In this document: positions 5,271 through 5,860 of the stretch, one piece after another
Position numbering within the stretch: position 1 is the stretch's first letter
Layout of the letters: each line of letters opens with the position of its first letter
Assembly: GCA_015661465.1 (NCBI GenBank)
Contig: DQVZ01000004.1
Span: 1-5,860, forward strand
Length of the DNA: 5,860 bases
Origin: Aquifex aeolicus
Lineage (GTDB): Bacteria; Aquificota; Aquificia; Aquificales; Aquificaceae
Reading direction: 5' to 3'
Notes under the pieces: generated by a model
What the model was told of the DNA's origin: nothing
Database searches by the model: none
What the model saw: the letters and a program-made list of their open reading frames with translations, nothing else
Position numbers and translations under genes: made by a program

Positions 5271-5860
5271 CTATTCTACTACCTTTATGTGTAATTCCTT
5301 CAATTGTTTGGTTTCAACATAATCGGGAGCATTGGTAAGAGGACATACTCCTCTCTGAGTTTTAGGAAATGCTATTACATCCCTTATGGAATCAAGTCCA
5401 AGCATTAGGGCAACTATACGGTCAAGTCCGAAAGCAAACCCTCCATGAGGAGGGGCACCGTACTTTAGAGCTTCGAGAAGGAATCCGAATTTCTCCTTTG
5501 CTTCTTTTTCTTCAATTCCGAGGAGTTTAAATACTATATCTTGCACGTCCTTCCTGTGAATACGTATTGAACCACCCCCTATTTCTTCACCGTTTAAAAC
5601 CATATCGTAAGCACGGGCCATTACTGAATGAACTAATTCCTTTTTCCTATCAAGGTCATCGGTCTCTAAAGCTTCCTTCAATCGAGGGATATCTTCTTCT
5701 TTGGGCATAGTAAAGGGATGGTGTAAAGATACAAATCTTCCCTCCTCTTCATCCCACTCCATCAAAGGAAAGTCTACAACCCAGAAAATATCCCATTTAT
5801 TTTCCTCTATGAGACCGTATTTTTTCCCTAAATGTAATCTAAGATTTCCTAGGATTTTAT
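5271..5860 (-). CDS. aspS: aspartyl-tRNA synthetase, C-terminal part
   Basis: The final 195 residues of bacterial-type AspRS, a class II synthetase that charges tRNA-Asp with aspartate in the cytoplasm. The frame enters from the right edge, so the anticodon-binding barrel and motif 2 are missing. Visible from the edge are [13 protein letters not shown], then [11 protein letters not shown] and HHPFTMP, the stretch after the bacterial GAD insertion. Next come [15 protein letters not shown], which lines the ATP and aspartate sites, the [12 protein letters not shown] helix, and motif 3 [14 protein letters not shown] at 5459-5418, followed by [11 protein letters not shown]. The downstream fumarase subunit gene starts four bases after the TAG, so it is probably co-transcribed. 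A TTG or ATG near 5765-5760 is internal, not a start, because family sequence continues upstream. Whether it charges only tRNA-Asp or also tRNA-Asn cannot be judged from this part. Confidence 0.96.
   Translation of the reverse strand, partial: KILGNLRLHLGKKYGLIEENKWDIFWVVDFPLMEWDEEEGRFVSLHHPFTMPKEEDIPRLKEALETDDLDRKKELVHSVMARAYDMVLNGEEIGGGSIRIHRKDVQDIVFKLLGIEEKEAKEKFGFLLEALKYGAPPHGGFAFGLDRIVALMLGLDSIRDVIAFPKTQRGVCPLTNAPDYVETKQLKELHIKVVE

Noticed and set aside
5760..5765. TTG/ATG as the start of a short separate gene on the minus strand
   Set aside because: The frame stays open to the window edge and the upstream residues (FWVVDFPL and before) are AspRS sequence, so these codons are internal.

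Overview
The window looks like chromosomal DNA from a thermophilic bacterium of the Aquificales, close to Aquifex. Genes are tightly packed and often overlap. Arg is mostly AGA/AGG and Ile often ATA. Proteins are rich in Lys and Glu. The gene set mixes bacterial housekeeping functions with an archaeal-type RNA ligase. Species is inferred from style and content; no marker gene is present.

Layout: (1) 1-1174, minus strand: purQ (FGAM synthase glutaminase subunit) followed 24 bases later by the N-terminal 155 codons of an ATP-dependent RNA ligase of the Pab1020/MthRnl (Rnl3) family, which starts at GTG and runs off the left edge. (2) 1175-1216: a 42-base divergent promoter region with an AT-rich palindrome shared by both directions. 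(3) 1217-3914, plus strand: a HerA/FtsK-type ATPase with a non-canonical P-loop, overlapping by 29 bases a secreted AMIN-domain N-acetylmuramoyl-L-alanine amidase. (4) 3901-5860, minus strand, transcribed towards the amidase: the C-terminal 195 residues of aspS, then a class I fumarase beta subunit, then one ORF that reads as a FliJ-like cytoplasmic coiled coil joined through a single membrane segment to a MotE/YlxF-like domain. The two convergent units overlap by 14 bases at their stop codons.

The genes do not form one pathway. Purine synthesis, RNA ligation, DNA/protein pumping, cell-wall hydrolysis, flagellar assembly, carbon metabolism and translation are interleaved, and neighbours are linked by overlap and translational coupling rather than by function. 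There is no gene-free stretch above 300 bases, no RNA gene, no CRISPR array and no insertion sequence. The strongest leads are the FliJ-MotE fusion, the RNA ligase in a bacterial purine operon, the HerA-like ATPase with an altered Walker A motif and no NurA next to it, and a probable leaderless purQ promoter.
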